DNA of 64,000 nt from an uncultured Ectothiorhodospiraceae bacterium (GCA_947258515.1 CAMYIO010000012.1:1-64000), one strand, 5' to 3'; shown: positions 41,944 through 53,396, counted from the first letter of the stretch. Notes: generated by a model not told the origin, from the sequence alone. Program-made: numbers and translations.

Positions 41944-43518
41944 CTAACCTTCATCATGGTGCTGCTGCAACAGCGTCTTGATACGCAATCCGCAAAGATG
42001 CAAGGCAATGAAGTAGCTGGCCGCCCCTGCCAGCACCCACACCAGCAGGCCGCTTACACGCGACCAGGCGGACCATTCCAGCCAGGCCTGCAACGCGGGC
42101 ATGCCCAGCAGCAGGACAGCGGCAAGCGCTATCGCTGCGCAACCGAGTTGCAGGGACAAGCGCGGCCACCCCGATTCCGGTCGATAGACCTGTTTCTTTT
42201 TCAGCATGTGAAACAACAGTCCGGCGTTGACCCAGGCGGCGAGCGAGGTGGCCAGCGCCAGCCCGGCATGCGGTCCGGGAATATCCAGCAGTACCATGGG
42301 CACGACAAACAGCAGGTTCAGGACGATATTGGTCAATAGCGCAGCAACCGCAATGCGCACAGGTGTCACGGTGTCCTTGCGGGAATAGAACGCCGGCGCC
42401 AGCACCTTCACCAGCATGAAACCCGGCAACCCGACCGCATAGGCCATCAGGCTCAGGCCGGCCATGTCCACGTCAGCGGCACCGAAGTCACCGTAATTGA
42501 AGAGCGTCACCAGCATCGGCCGTGCCAGTAAAAAGAGTCCGACGGCCGAGGGTATACCGATCAGCAGCACCATGCGCAGGGCCCAGTCCACGGTACGCGA
42601 GAATTCATCAGCCGACTCATTGGCGTGGCTGCGCGACAGGCTCGGCAGGATTACGGTGGAGAGGGCAATGGCAAACACGCCCAGCGGAAACTCCACCAGA
42701 CGGTCAGAGTAGTACAGCCAGCTGACGCTGCCGGCTACCAGGAAGGAGGCAATCAGGGTGTCGAACAGCAGGTTGATCTGCGCCACAGAAGAACCCAGGA
42801 TACCCGGCAGCATCAGTTTCATGATGCGACGCACACCGCTATCCTGCCAGCCCCAGGAAGGCCGGGGAAACAGGCCGATGCGCTTCAGGGAGGGGACCAG
42901 GAACAGCACCTGTACAACGCCTGCAACGAACACACCGGCAGCCAGTGCCATCTCGGGTTGTGCCAGGTGCGGTGATACCAGGATTGCAGCCCCGATCAAT
43001 ACCACATTCAACCACACCGACACGAAGGAAGCGGCGGCAAAGCGGCCATAGGTATTCAGTATCCCTGCCGCAAAAGCGACCAGGGAAATGAACAGCAGGT
43101 AGGGAAAGGTCAGTCGCAGCATCAAGGCCGCGAGCTCAAACTGTGCGGGGTCGCGGTAGAGAAAGCCGGGCGCGAAGAGGGTCACCAGTACCGGGCTCGC
43201 CAGCACCCCGATAACGCACAGGACAGACAGCACGCCCAGCAGGGTACCGCCCACCTTGTTGACCAGTTGCTGCACCGAGGCGTGGTCACGCTGTTCCCTG
43301 TATTCGGAGATGATCGGCACGAACGCCTGCGAAAAGGCGCCTTCAGCGAACAGGCGGCGTAAAAAGTTCGGTATCTTGAAGGCCACGAAGAAGGCATCCA
43401 TGTTCGCATTGGCCCCAAACCAGCGCGCCAGCACCATGTCTCTGAGCAGGCCCAACACCCGTGACACCAGCGTCATGCTTCCCACAATCGCTGTGTTTTT
43501 CAGTAACTTATGGCGCAT
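41944..43518 (-). CDS. murJ: Lipid II flippase MurJ
   Basis: VGSMTLVSRVLGLLRDMVLARWFGANANMDAFFVAFKIPNFLRRLFAEGAFSQAFVPI. Confidence 0.96.
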   Translation of the reverse strand: MRHKLLKNTAIVGSMTLVSRVLGLLRDMVLARWFGANANMDAFFVAFKIPNFLRRLFAEGAFSQAFVPIISEYREQRDHASVQQLVNKVGGTLLGVLSVLCVIGVLASPVLVTLFAPGFLYRDPAQFELAALMLRLTFPYLLFISLVAFAAGILNTYGRFAAASFVSVWLNVVLIGAAILVSPHLAQPEMALAAGVFVAGVVQVLFLVPSLKRIGLFPRPSWGWQDSGVRRIMKLMLPGILGSSVAQINLLFDTLIASFLVAGSVSWLYYSDRLVEFPLGVFAIALSTVILPSLSRSHANESADEFSRTVDWALRMVLLIGIPSAVGLFLLARPMLVTLFNYGDFGAADVDMAGLSLMAYAVGLPGFMLVKVLAPAFYSRKDTVTPVRIAVAALLTNIVLNLLFVVPMVLLDIPGPHAGLALATSLAAWVNAGLLFHMLKKKQVYRPESGWPRLSLQLGCAAIALAAVLLLGMPALQAWLEWSAWSRVSGLLVWVLAGAASYFIALHLCGLRIKTLLQQHHDEG

Positions 43519-43768
43519 GTAACGGATATTTTCCAGACATGGACTGACTTTTCCTTCGCAGCAGTTGAAAAGGTTTCAATTAAAACAGTAGCTTATCAGC
43601 AGATTCGGCAAGGCGCACCGTTTTGATGCCGCTGTTGCATGGCGACACACTAGGTTGCCCCGACTTACCTAAAAAACGCGACCAATGACGTTCGCAGGAT
43701 TGACAAAGAATACTGAAATCCGCATAGTACGCCGTCTTTCGCAGCATGAAATTACTGGAGCAGCTCTT

Positions 43769-44029
43769 TTGGCCAACTCAGCACAAGCAATCAAACGCGC
43801 ACGTCAGGCGGAAATCCATCGCCAGCGTAACGCCAGTCAACGTTCAAACATGCGCACCACGATCAAGAAAGTGCTCGCATCCATTGAAGCCGGCGACCGC
43901 GACGCTGCCAGGCAGGCGTATGACCAGGCCGTGCCGGTTATCGATCGCGCCGCAGGTAAGGGGCTGATTCATGCCAACAAGGCCGCACGCCACAAGAGCC
44001 GTCTTAACCAGCACATAACCAAAATGTAA
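43769..44029 (+). CDS. rpsT: 30S ribosomal protein S20, probable TTG start
   Basis: [21 protein letters not shown]...[19 protein letters not shown]; ctggag SD-like sequence about 8 nt before TTG at 43769. Confidence 0.92.
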   Translation: MANSAQAIKRARQAEIHRQRNASQRSNMRTTIKKVLASIEAGDRDAARQAYDQAVPVIDRAAGKGLIHANKAARHKSRLNQHITKM

Positions 44030-44054
44030 GTAACGGACAATATATTCAACAGGA

Positions 44055-44077
44055 GCCGGTCAGTGACCGGCTTTTTT
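44055..44077 (+). terminator. Intrinsic terminator after rpsT
   Basis: gccggtcagtgaccggctttttt. Confidence 0.85.
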
Positions 44078-44088
44078 GTGTCCGCCAT

Positions 44089-45216
44089 TCAGCGGCACAG
44101 CACCAGGTTATCCCGATGGATGAGTTCCATCTCGTCGATGTAGCCCAGCAGTTCCTCGATGCGACTACTGGGTTGTCCAATAATCTGTTTTGACTCGGCG
44201 GCATTGTAGTTCACCAGGCCACGCGCCACCTCCTCTCCTGCCGGATCAAGGCAGACGACAAGGTCACCGCGATCGAATTCACCCTCAACACGGGTGACAC
44301 CGACCGGTAACAGGCTGCTGCCGGCACTGCGTAGCACGTTCACCGCACCGTCATCCAGCGTCAGGCGTCCGCGCACCCGTAACTGGCCGGCAAGCCATTG
44401 CTTGCGGGCCGCAACTGCACCACTCGCCGGCATCAGCCGGGTACCCAGCTTTTCATCCGCCGCCAGCCGCTGCAGGATATTGTGTTCGTTACCGGAGGCA
44501 ATCAGCGTCATCGTGCCGGAGCGGGCAGCCCGGGCGGCCGCGCGTACCTTGGTCAACATGCCTCCGCGCCCAAGCGCTCCGCCGCTGCCGAGGGCCATTT
44601 TTTCCAGTGCGATATCACCGGCCAGTGCCTCGGGAATCAGGCGTGCATCCGGATTTGAGCGTGGATCTGCATCCAGCAACCCTTGCTGGTCCGTCAGTAA
44701 TACCAGCAGGTCCGCTTCGACCAGATTTGCGACCAGTGCCGCCAGCGTATCGTTATCTCCGAGACGGATTTCCTCGGTCGCCACCGTATCGTTCTCGTTG
44801 ACAATGGGGATCACACCCAGATCAAGCAGGGTGTTGAGGGTGCTCCGGGCGTTCAGATAACGCTGACGGTCAGCCAGGTCCTCATGTGTCAACAACACCT
44901 GCGCGGTATGCAGGCCGTACTTCTGGAAACGTGACTCGTAGGCCTGCACCAGGCCCATTTGTCCGATGGCCGCTGCCGCCTGCAGTTTATGCAAGGCGTG
45001 CGGGCGTCGTGTCCAGCCAAGGCGGGTCAGACCCTCGGCAACAGCGCCCGAGGAAACCAGCAAGACTTCCCGGCCGCCCTGCCTCAAGGCGGCAATCTGC
45101 TCGACCCAGGCATCAATGGCCTCAACAGCCAGCCCCTGGCCGCCATTGGTCAGGAGTGCGCTGCCGATCTTGATTACCCAGCGCTGGCAATCGCTGATAT
45201 TTACTGCATTCACCAT
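44089..45216 (-). CDS. proB: Glutamate 5-kinase
   Basis: [33 protein letters not shown]-like [16 protein letters not shown] domain. Confidence 0.95.
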   Translation of the reverse strand: MVNAVNISDCQRWVIKIGSALLTNGGQGLAVEAIDAWVEQIAALRQGGREVLLVSSGAVAEGLTRLGWTRRPHALHKLQAAAAIGQMGLVQAYESRFQKYGLHTAQVLLTHEDLADRQRYLNARSTLNTLLDLGVIPIVNENDTVATEEIRLGDNDTLAALVANLVEADLLVLLTDQQGLLDADPRSNPDARLIPEALAGDIALEKMALGSGGALGRGGMLTKVRAAARAARSGTMTLIASGNEHNILQRLAADEKLGTRLMPASGAVAARKQWLAGQLRVRGRLTLDDGAVNVLRSAGSSLLPVGVTRVEGEFDRGDLVVCLDPAGEEVARGLVNYNAAESKQIIGQPSSRIEELLGYIDEMELIHRDNLVLCR

Positions 45217-45225
45217 AACGAAAGG

Positions 45226-46269
<1,044 letters not shown>

Positions 46270-46323
46270 TCACTACCGGCATGGCCCAGGCCAGCCTCTC
46301 GACCGGTTCCCGGTCTCACCTTC

Positions 46324-46387
46324 TCCCTGCCTCTCGCGACATACCTACGATGTACAAGGACGTACGAGTGTCGCGAGAGGGCAGGGA
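46324..46387. repeat. Long hairpin-forming inverted repeat in the rpmA-obgE gap
   Basis: tccctgcctctcgcgacat ... tgtcgcgagagggcaggga, one-base bulge. Confidence 0.75.
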
Positions 46388-46416
46388 TGCCCGAAGCGAC
46401 CATCCCTGTAAGTAAA

Positions 46417-46437
46417 AAACCCCGCTCTTGGCGGGGC
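46417..46437 (-). terminator. Intrinsic terminator after rpmA
   Basis: Reverse strand aagccccgccaagagcggggtttttt. Confidence 0.8.
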
Positions 46438-46463
46438 TTGATAAATCCTGGTGAGCGCCGGGT

Positions 46464-46721
46464 CTAGCCCGTAACAATGTCAATAAACTTGCGCTTCTTG
46501 GCACCACGCTGCACAAACTGCACCACGCCGTCACTCTTGGCGAACAGGGTATGGTCACGGCCACAGCCGACATTTGTGCCCGGATGGAAATGTGTTCCCC
46601 GCTGGCGGACCAGTATATTGCCTGCCAGCACGGTCTCACCGCCGTAGCGCTTCACACCCAGTCGTTTCGATTCTGAATCGCGGCCATTACGGGTACTGCC
46701 GCCTGCTTTTTTATGTGCCAT
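46464..46721 (-). CDS. rpmA: 50S ribosomal protein L27
   Basis: [29 protein letters not shown]. Confidence 0.98.
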   Translation of the reverse strand: MAHKKAGGSTRNGRDSESKRLGVKRYGGETVLAGNILVRQRGTHFHPGTNVGCGRDHTLFAKSDGVVQFVQRGAKKRKFIDIVTG

Positions 46722-46745
46722 TGAATAATCCTCTGCAGCGTTTGA

Positions 46746-47057
46746 CTAACCGGTAATAGCGGTTATTTCAACTTCTGTGTAATTCTGACGGTGTCCCATG
46801 CGCTTCATGTGGTGTTTGCGACGACGGAACTTGATGATCTCGACCTTCTTGCCGCGGCCGTGCGCCTTGACAGTGGCAGTTACCTTACCGCCATCCAGCA
46901 GCGGGGCGCCAATCCTGACGTCTTCGCCTTCACCTACCATCAGCACCTGGTCAAAGTCGACGGAATCACCTTCATTGGCATCCAGCGTTTCAATCCGCAG
47001 GGTTTCTCCCTCCGAGACGCGATACTGCTTACCGCCTGTCTTTATAACTGCATACAT
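46746..47057 (-). CDS. rplU: 50S ribosomal protein L21
   Basis: [43 protein letters not shown]. Confidence 0.98.
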   Translation of the reverse strand: MYAVIKTGGKQYRVSEGETLRIETLDANEGDSVDFDQVLMVGEGEDVRIGAPLLDGGKVTATVKAHGRGKKVEIIKFRRRKHHMKRMGHRQNYTEVEITAITG

Positions 47058-47236
47058 TTCAGGAACTCCAGACTACATCCGCTGCATTGTCGAAAAAGGC
47101 CGCTAATTCTAATGATTGCGCACGACAAGGTCAATCAAATCCCTTCTGGCACACAAGACATATCCCCGTTAAACTTGTCGTCATGTCAGTGAGCCGGGCG
47201 CAGCACTTTGAGGCGTCATCGAACCTGTGTGCAAAA

Positions 47237-48273
47237 ATGCTAAAACTTGTTAATAATCAAAAAGATACAGTTGACCTCGGCGCTATCAGAAATCTGCTTG
47301 CCGAAGACATGGACGCCATCGACGCACTCATTCAGGAGTGCCTGCACAGCGATGTCGCCCTCATCAACCAGCTGTCACACTATATTATTAACAGCGGCGG
47401 CAAGCGTTTACGCCCGATGCTGGTGCTGTTGTCCGCCAGGGCCTGTCAGTACCGGGGTAATCAGCACATCAACCTCGCCGCCGTCATCGAGTTCATTCAC
47501 ACCGCCACCCTGCTCCACGATGATGTCGTCGATGCCTCCCAGTTACGACGCGGCAACATGACTGCCAATGCCGTGTGGGGCAATGAGGCGAGCGTACTGG
47601 TCGGTGATTTCCTCTACTCACGCGCCTTTGAAATGATGGTCAACGCCAACAACATGCGCATTATGGAGATCATGTCGCATACCACCAACACCATCGCCGA
47701 GGGCGAAGTACTGCAATTGCTGAACTGTCACGATGCCGAGACCACGGAAATTCGCTACATGGACGTGGTCAGCCGCAAGACCGCCCGGCTGTTTGAAGCG
47801 GCCGCCCAGATAGGCGCCTTGCTGGCCCAGCAGCCCGAGCACATCGAAACCGCACTGGCCAACTACGGCCTGCATCTTGGCATTGCCTTCCAGTTGATTG
47901 ACGATGTGCTCGATTACAGTGCCTCTCCGCAAGATACCGGCAAGAATGTCGGAGATGATCTGGCCTAAGGGAAACCCACCCTGCCCCTGATACATGCCAT
48001 CCACAAAGGCACGCCGAACCAGGCCCGACTGCCATCCACAAAGGCACGCCGAACCAGGCCCGACTCATTCGCAAGGCGATAGAGAATGGCGGCCATGACA
48101 ACATGCAGGACGTGTGCGCCATTATTGAATCGACCGGGGCCATCCCGTACACTGCGCAGGCCGCGCAACGGCAAGCTGATCTGGCCATAGAGGCGCTGAA
48201 TCCGCTACCGGATTCCGCCAGCAAGGAAGCGCTGTACGGCCTCGCAGAATTTTCTGTCAGCCGTAGTTACTAA
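47237..48273 (+). pseudogene. ispB: Octaprenyl/polyprenyl diphosphate synthase with in-frame TAA and 35-bp tandem duplication
   Basis: GGKRLRPMLVLLSA, LLHDDVVDAS, FQLIDDVLDY; TAA at 47966-47968 replaces the Glu of GDDLAEGKPTLPLIHA; C-terminal part continues to ...[10 protein letters not shown] at 48273. Confidence 0.88.
47996..48065. repeat. Exact 35-bp tandem duplication inside ispB
   Basis: gccatccacaaaggcacgccgaaccaggcccgact x2 (47996-48030, 48031-48065). Confidence 0.98.
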
Positions 48274-48274
48274 A

Positions 48275-48351
<77 letters not shown>

Positions 48352-48460
48352 TTTAATAACAGCCAGATTCCAGACAGGGTTGCTGGGTTGCACCCGGGTC
48401 ATTTCTCAACCTGTATCACTGTTCGGCGCATAATAATCGCCCCGATACTATGGACGCATA

Positions 48461-50230
48461 ATGGCTAATCTTCCTCCAGGTGGTGATCGCAGGAGCCCGC
48501 AGGTTTTTGATCGCCGCCGCACCACCATGGTGTCCGGGCACCTCGAATTACTCTCCAAAATGAGCGGCCACCTGGCCGTCACGCTTAATCTCGATGAAAC
48601 CATCCAGAAGGCGCTCGACCTGATCGTCAAGTTCGTCCAGGCCGAGGGTGGCGCCCTGTTCCTGCTCGAGGAGAAATACGGCACCCTGCTCTGCAAGGCG
48701 AGTGCCGGCCCGGTAGATATACGCGGCATCCGGGTAAAAATCGGCGAGGGCATCGTCGGCCATTGTGTCACGGAAAATACCAGCCGCATCGTCAGGGATG
48801 TACAGCAGGACGCCGACTTCGATCACACCATTGATGAATCCACCGGTTTTCAGACACGTTCGATAGTGTGCACCCCGATGATCGTCAACGGGCAGAAAAT
48901 CGGTGCCATTGAACTGGTCAACAAGCACACGGACGACGGGCTGTTTTCCGATACCGACCTGTTAATGCTGCAGACACTGGCCTCTGCCGCCGCACTGGCA
49001 ATTAACAACGCCCACATGGCGGAAGAACTGGTCGAACAGGAGCGCGTCAGCCGCGAGCTGGAACTTGCCACGGAAATGCAGCGCAGCCTGTTGCCGGTCA
49101 CACCGACGGACAGGTTTCCCGTCGCGGGGATCAACCTGCCTGCCAACGAGATGTCGGGTGACTTTTACGATTTTTTTGTACTTGAAGACGGCCGCATATA
49201 CTTCAGCCTGGGCGACGTCTCCGGGAAGGGTATGGATGCCGCCCTGCTGATGTCAAAAACCGCCAGCCTGTTTCGCTGCCTCGGCAAGACCATACTCGAA
49301 CCGAATGTGCTGCTGGCCACCATCAACAGGGAACTCTGCGAGACGGCCATTCATGGTATGTTCGTCACCATGGCCTGTGGTCTGCTGGATCCGAAAACAG
49401 GCATTGTGGAGCTGGCGAATGCCGGCCATGAACCGCCCCTGATACATGCCCGGGACGGCACGTTTACAGCGCTGCCAGCAAGCGCACCACCACTCGGCAT
49501 CATGTCACTGCAGGCCGGAGACAACGGCATCAGGGAGGAGACATTCAATCTGGATGGCGGCACGCTGTACATTTTTACTGACGGCGTCACCGAGGGCTGC
49601 CTCGAGGATGGCAGCCGTCTGGAACAGACGGGCTTCCAGGATATCATGCGGGAACGCTGTGACCTGCCGATAGCGGCACGCATCAAGGCAGTGGTGTCGA
49701 TTCTCAGCGACACCGGACGCAAGCGTCATGATGACATTACCTTGCTGGCGATTGAAGACACCCGGCCTGAACTGCGTCACCATGCCTCCGGGGATTGGCC
49801 GCGAATGGTTGCCCGCTTCACTTTCCCTGCCCGTGCGGATGCACTGCAGTCGGTTCGCGAGGTTGTCAATGATGCCTGCGAGACCTGCGGCTGTGTCACG
49901 GAGGATGCCACGGATATAATTATCGCCGTCGGGGAAGCCTGCCAGAACATCGTCAGACATGCCTACAAGGGACTCGATGAAGGCGATGCCACATTGGAAA
50001 TCTACTGCGAAGACGGCATACTTGAGTTTCGCCTGCAGGATTCAGCTCGCCCGATAGACCGGGAGAAAATGCAACCAAAGTGGCCGAAAGAACTGGGGCC
50101 CGGCGGTCTCGGTATATGCCTTATCCATGACATAATGGACAAAGTGGAATACCTGCCGCCCCCCGAAGGCCAGGGGAACCTGTTACGCATGGTAAAATTC
50201 ATCAAGAGAAAAAACAGCAATGAAACATGA
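48461..50230 (+). CDS. GAF - SpoIIE/PP2C phosphatase - HATPase (RsbW-like) fusion protein
   Basis: GAF region; MSGDFYDFF, GDVSGKGMDAALLMS, ANAGHEPPL, FTDGVTEG, HDDITLLA (PP2C/SpoIIE); GEACQNIVRHAY and GPGGLGICLIHDIMDKVEY (HATPase N and G boxes). Confidence 0.92.
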   Translation: MANLPPGGDRRSPQVFDRRRTTMVSGHLELLSKMSGHLAVTLNLDETIQKALDLIVKFVQAEGGALFLLEEKYGTLLCKASAGPVDIRGIRVKIGEGIVGHCVTENTSRIVRDVQQDADFDHTIDESTGFQTRSIVCTPMIVNGQKIGAIELVNKHTDDGLFSDTDLLMLQTLASAAALAINNAHMAEELVEQERVSRELELATEMQRSLLPVTPTDRFPVAGINLPANEMSGDFYDFFVLEDGRIYFSLGDVSGKGMDAALLMSKTASLFRCLGKTILEPNVLLATINRELCETAIHGMFVTMACGLLDPKTGIVELANAGHEPPLIHARDGTFTALPASAPPLGIMSLQAGDNGIREETFNLDGGTLYIFTDGVTEGCLEDGSRLEQTGFQDIMRERCDLPIAARIKAVVSILSDTGRKRHDDITLLAIEDTRPELRHHASGDWPRMVARFTFPARADALQSVREVVNDACETCGCVTEDATDIIIAVGEACQNIVRHAYKGLDEGDATLEIYCEDGILEFRLQDSARPIDREKMQPKWPKELGPGGLGICLIHDIMDKVEYLPPPEGQGNLLRMVKFIKRKNSNET

Positions 50231-50552
50231 AATCGTGGAAAAACAGGGCGCATCCATCGTGGTTTTCAAAGGCGAGATTGACCTCGACAGTTCACCGGCG
50301 GCAAGAAAAACCCTGCTTAGATGTTCCGATAATACCGGTAACGTGATTGTCGACCTGTCGGGCGTAACCTATATCGACAGTTCCGGCGTTGCTTCACTGG
50401 TGGAAGCATTGCAGGCAGCAAAGAAAAACGGCAGCCTGCTCTCGCTGGCCGCGGTCAGCGAACCCACACGCCGCGTACTTGAACTGGCACGTCTCGACAA
50501 GGTATTTACGATATACGGCAGCGTCGATGAGGCGCTGGCAGGCAAGGGCTAG
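50220..50552 (+). CDS. STAS domain anti-sigma-factor-antagonist-like protein (SpoIIAA/RsbV type)
   Basis: IVVFKGEIDLDSSPAARKTL; VIVDLSGVTYIDSSGVASLVEAL phospho-acceptor-type motif; 11-nt overlap with upstream gene. Confidence 0.92.
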   Translation: MKHEIVEKQGASIVVFKGEIDLDSSPAARKTLLRCSDNTGNVIVDLSGVTYIDSSGVASLVEALQAAKKNGSLLSLAAVSEPTRRVLELARLDKVFTIYGSVDEALAGKG

Positions 50553-50598
50553 ACACCCGGACTCCGCAAACGGCACGAATAACGGATACCACTGGAAT

Positions 50599-51390
50599 AT
50601 GCTGAAGCTGGTTGAAAAGCTCGGGAGCAATTTTCTGTACCTGCTGGAAACAGTCGGCAGGATGGGCATGTTCTTCGGATCAGCCACCGCCAACATCTTC
50701 AAACCGCCCTTCTCTCTTTATGCCATTGTTCGACAGATCTACTTCTTCGGGGCACGCTCCGTCATCGTTATATTAATTGTCGGCCTGTTCACGGGCATGG
50801 TTCTGGGCCTGCAGGGCTACCATAACCTGAAGCAATTCGGATCCGAGGAATTGCTCGGTTCCGCCGTTGCCCTCAGCCTGATACAGGAACTGGGTCCGGT
50901 ACTGACCGCGCTGATGGTCATCGGCCGGGCCGGTTCGGCGATCTGTGCCGAAATCGGCATCATGCGCAATTCTGAACAGATTGATGCCCTTGAATGCATG
51001 GCCATCAACCCGGTCAAGTTTCTTGTTGCCCCCAAGTTTGTTGCCGCGCTCATCTCCATGCCGGTGCTGACATTCATCTTTAATATCGTCGGTATATTCG
51101 GTGGCTACCTGGCCGGCGTTGTGTTACTCGATGTTGCCGAAGGCGCGTACTTCCAGGGCATGTATAACAGCGTTGAATGGGTCGATATCCGCCTGTGTCT
51201 TATCAAGTCGATGATCTTTGGCCTGCTGGTCGTGTGGATCACCACCTTCAAGGGGTATTTCCTGCACCTCAATCGAGACGGGGTGTTCGGCGCAGAGGGT
51301 GTCAGCCGTATCACCACGGATGCCGTGGTCCTGGCCTCGGTTTCGATTCTGGTCTGGGACTACCTGATCGGCTCAATCATACTTTCATAA
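50599..51390 (+). CDS. mlaE: Phospholipid ABC transporter permease MlaE
   Basis: ATG at 50599; FTGMVLGLQGYHNLKQFGSEELLGSAVALSLIQELGPVLTALMVIGRAGSAICAEIGIMR. Confidence 0.93.
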   Translation: MLKLVEKLGSNFLYLLETVGRMGMFFGSATANIFKPPFSLYAIVRQIYFFGARSVIVILIVGLFTGMVLGLQGYHNLKQFGSEELLGSAVALSLIQELGPVLTALMVIGRAGSAICAEIGIMRNSEQIDALECMAINPVKFLVAPKFVAALISMPVLTFIFNIVGIFGGYLAGVVLLDVAEGAYFQGMYNSVEWVDIRLCLIKSMIFGLLVVWITTFKGYFLHLNRDGVFGAEGVSRITTDAVVLASVSILVWDYLIGSIILS

Positions 51391-51432
51391 CATGCACAGG
51401 ACGTACATTGACTGGCACAACCGGGGTTAGTA

Positions 51433-51879
51433 ATGAAGAAAATAAATCTTGAAATCATCGTGGGCTCCTTTTTGCTGGCAGGGTTCATCAGCTTTTCCTG
51501 GCTGGCCGTGAAAATGGGCGATATCAATCTGTTCCAGCCTGAAACCTACCCGGTAACGGCGCGCTTTACGTCAATCAGTGGCCTCAAGGAGGGCTCGACC
51601 ATCGAGCTCGCCGGGGTCGTTGTCGGCAAGGTCAGCCGCATTGAACTGGATACCGGCGATTATGAAGCGGTTGTGCACATGAATATCAACAAACAGGTCG
51701 AGTTGCAGGATGACACCATTGCATCCATTCGCACCTCAGGCATAATCGGCGACAAATACATCAAGCTGTCACCCGGAGGGTCGGAGATCATCCTCGCGGC
51801 TGGTGATGTCATTGAGGAAACCGAACCATCCATCAGCCTTGAAGAGCTGGTCAGCAAATACATTTTTGATAGTGAATAG
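51433..51879 (+). CDS. mlaD: MCE-domain substrate-binding protein MlaD
   Basis: NLEIIVGSFLLAGFISFSWLAVKMG; VTARFTSISGLKEGSTIELAGVVVGKVSRI. Confidence 0.93.
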   Translation: MKKINLEIIVGSFLLAGFISFSWLAVKMGDINLFQPETYPVTARFTSISGLKEGSTIELAGVVVGKVSRIELDTGDYEAVVHMNINKQVELQDDTIASIRTSGIIGDKYIKLSPGGSEIILAAGDVIEETEPSISLEELVSKYIFDSE

Positions 51880-51897
51880 CCACCGGAAGCGCCAGTC

Positions 51898-52731
51898 ATG
51901 ATGGAAAAACTCCTGCTCGCGTTGCTGATCTTTATCTTGCCACTGACGGCACTGGGCGTTGAATCACGCAGGGGCTTTATAGAAACTCATGAGGCACAAC
52001 CTGAATCCGCTGAAGCGGTCACGCCGCCGATTCTGGAAGAGATGGAGTCTGACGGTACGGACGACGAAAGCGCGCCGTTCATGGACGATGATGACCTGTC
52101 ATTCCTCGATGAAGATGATGAGTTCATTGAAGTCTATGACCCTTTTGAAACATTCAACCGTGGCGTGTTCTGGTTTAATGACAAGGCCTATATTTATGTA
52201 ATGAAGCCTGTCGCAAAGGGCTGGCGCTGGCTTGCCCCGGAACCATTGCGACTCGGCATCAGGAACTTTTTCTCAAACCTGCGGGCACCGATACGCTTCG
52301 TCAATGCCGCCTTGCAAGGCAAGTTTCATGATGCCGGCAATGAACTGACACGCTTTGGCGTCAATTCAACACTGGGTATCGGTGGCCTGTTCGACACAGC
52401 GAAAGGGAATTTCGGGATTGAGAGAAAGACAGAAGATACCGGACAGACCATGGCCCACTACGGTATTGGCCCCGGCCCCTACCTGGTGTTGCCGTTCCTG
52501 GGACCCTCAAATGTCAGGGACGGTATTGGCCTGCTGGGCGACATTTACTTCAGTCTGGTGCCCGTGCTGTTTGAAAACCGTTACTACTGGATGGCCGTGT
52601 CCGGTGATATTATCAACTTCCTGTCGATCGACAAGGATACCTATGAAGGTATCGTGAAAGATTCACTCGATCCTTACCTGTTCCTGCGAAATGCCTATGG
52701 CCAGTATCGCAGAAATCTGATACTTCACTAG
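51898..52731 (+). CDS. mlaA: MlaA/VacJ family protein, without recognisable lipobox
   Basis: YDPFETFNRGVFWFNDKAYIYVMKPVAKGW...; GPYLVLPFLGPSNVRDGIG. Confidence 0.92.
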   Translation: MMEKLLLALLIFILPLTALGVESRRGFIETHEAQPESAEAVTPPILEEMESDGTDDESAPFMDDDDLSFLDEDDEFIEVYDPFETFNRGVFWFNDKAYIYVMKPVAKGWRWLAPEPLRLGIRNFFSNLRAPIRFVNAALQGKFHDAGNELTRFGVNSTLGIGGLFDTAKGNFGIERKTEDTGQTMAHYGIGPGPYLVLPFLGPSNVRDGIGLLGDIYFSLVPVLFENRYYWMAVSGDIINFLSIDKDTYEGIVKDSLDPYLFLRNAYGQYRRNLILH

Positions 52732-52767
52732 TCACACAAGTACACTTTGATTCAAGAGGTAGCTGCA

Positions 52768-53367
52768 ATGCTAAAAAAAATCTTTCTGACACTCATAACC
52801 GGATTTACACTGGCATTTACCGCGATGTCACTTGCGGCTAGTTCGCCGACCGATGAGGTACGCATCTCTGTGGATGCTGTTCTTGCCATACTGGACAACG
52901 AGCAACTGAATTACGAAGACAAGCGCACACAAATAAGCGTCATAGTCCAGGAACGCTTTGATTTTCGGGCCATGTCACAGCGCACGCTTGCCACCAACTG
53001 GAGTAAAACCACTGACGAGGAGAAAGAAAAGTTTGTCGGGCTGTTCTCGCAACTGATCGAAAACAGCTATGTGAGTAAGATCGAGTCGTACACCAACGAG
53101 AGAGTGGATTATCCCGGCGAGAAGGTCAGTGGCAGGAAGGCCGTCGTGGAAACCCTCATCATCACTTCCAGCGCCGACATACCTGTCGACTACAGGCTCT
53201 ACCAGAAAGGTGACCAGTGGCTGGTATATGATGTCATCATCGAAGGTGTCAGCCTGATCAGCAACTACCGCAGCTCCTATCAGGAGATAATGAAAAAAGA
53301 AGGTTTTGATGGTCTGCTGGCAAAGATGCGGGCAAAGATCGACGAACTTGCGATTACACCATCATAA
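52768..53367 (+). CDS. mlaC: Phospholipid-binding protein MlaC
   Basis: Signal peptide; FDFRAMSQRTLATNWSKTTDEEKEKFVGLFSQLIENSYV; YRSSYQEIMKKEGFDGLLAKM. Confidence 0.92.
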   Translation: MLKKIFLTLITGFTLAFTAMSLAASSPTDEVRISVDAVLAILDNEQLNYEDKRTQISVIVQERFDFRAMSQRTLATNWSKTTDEEKEKFVGLFSQLIENSYVSKIESYTNERVDYPGEKVSGRKAVVETLIITSSADIPVDYRLYQKGDQWLVYDVIIEGVSLISNYRSSYQEIMKKEGFDGLLAKMRAKIDELAITPS

Positions 53368-53396
53368 GCTGCCGGCAGCATGGGTGAGCACCTTCA

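Noticed and set aside
47966-47968. TAA in ispB as evidence of stop-codon recoding
   Set aside because: TAA is used as the normal terminator for other genes here (e.g. pepA-region, pilY1, ispB end itself), and an adjacent frameshifting duplication makes simple lesion or assembly error more likely.
47996-48065. 35-bp direct repeats as a CRISPR array
   Set aside because: Two abutting copies with no spacer, inside a coding gene.
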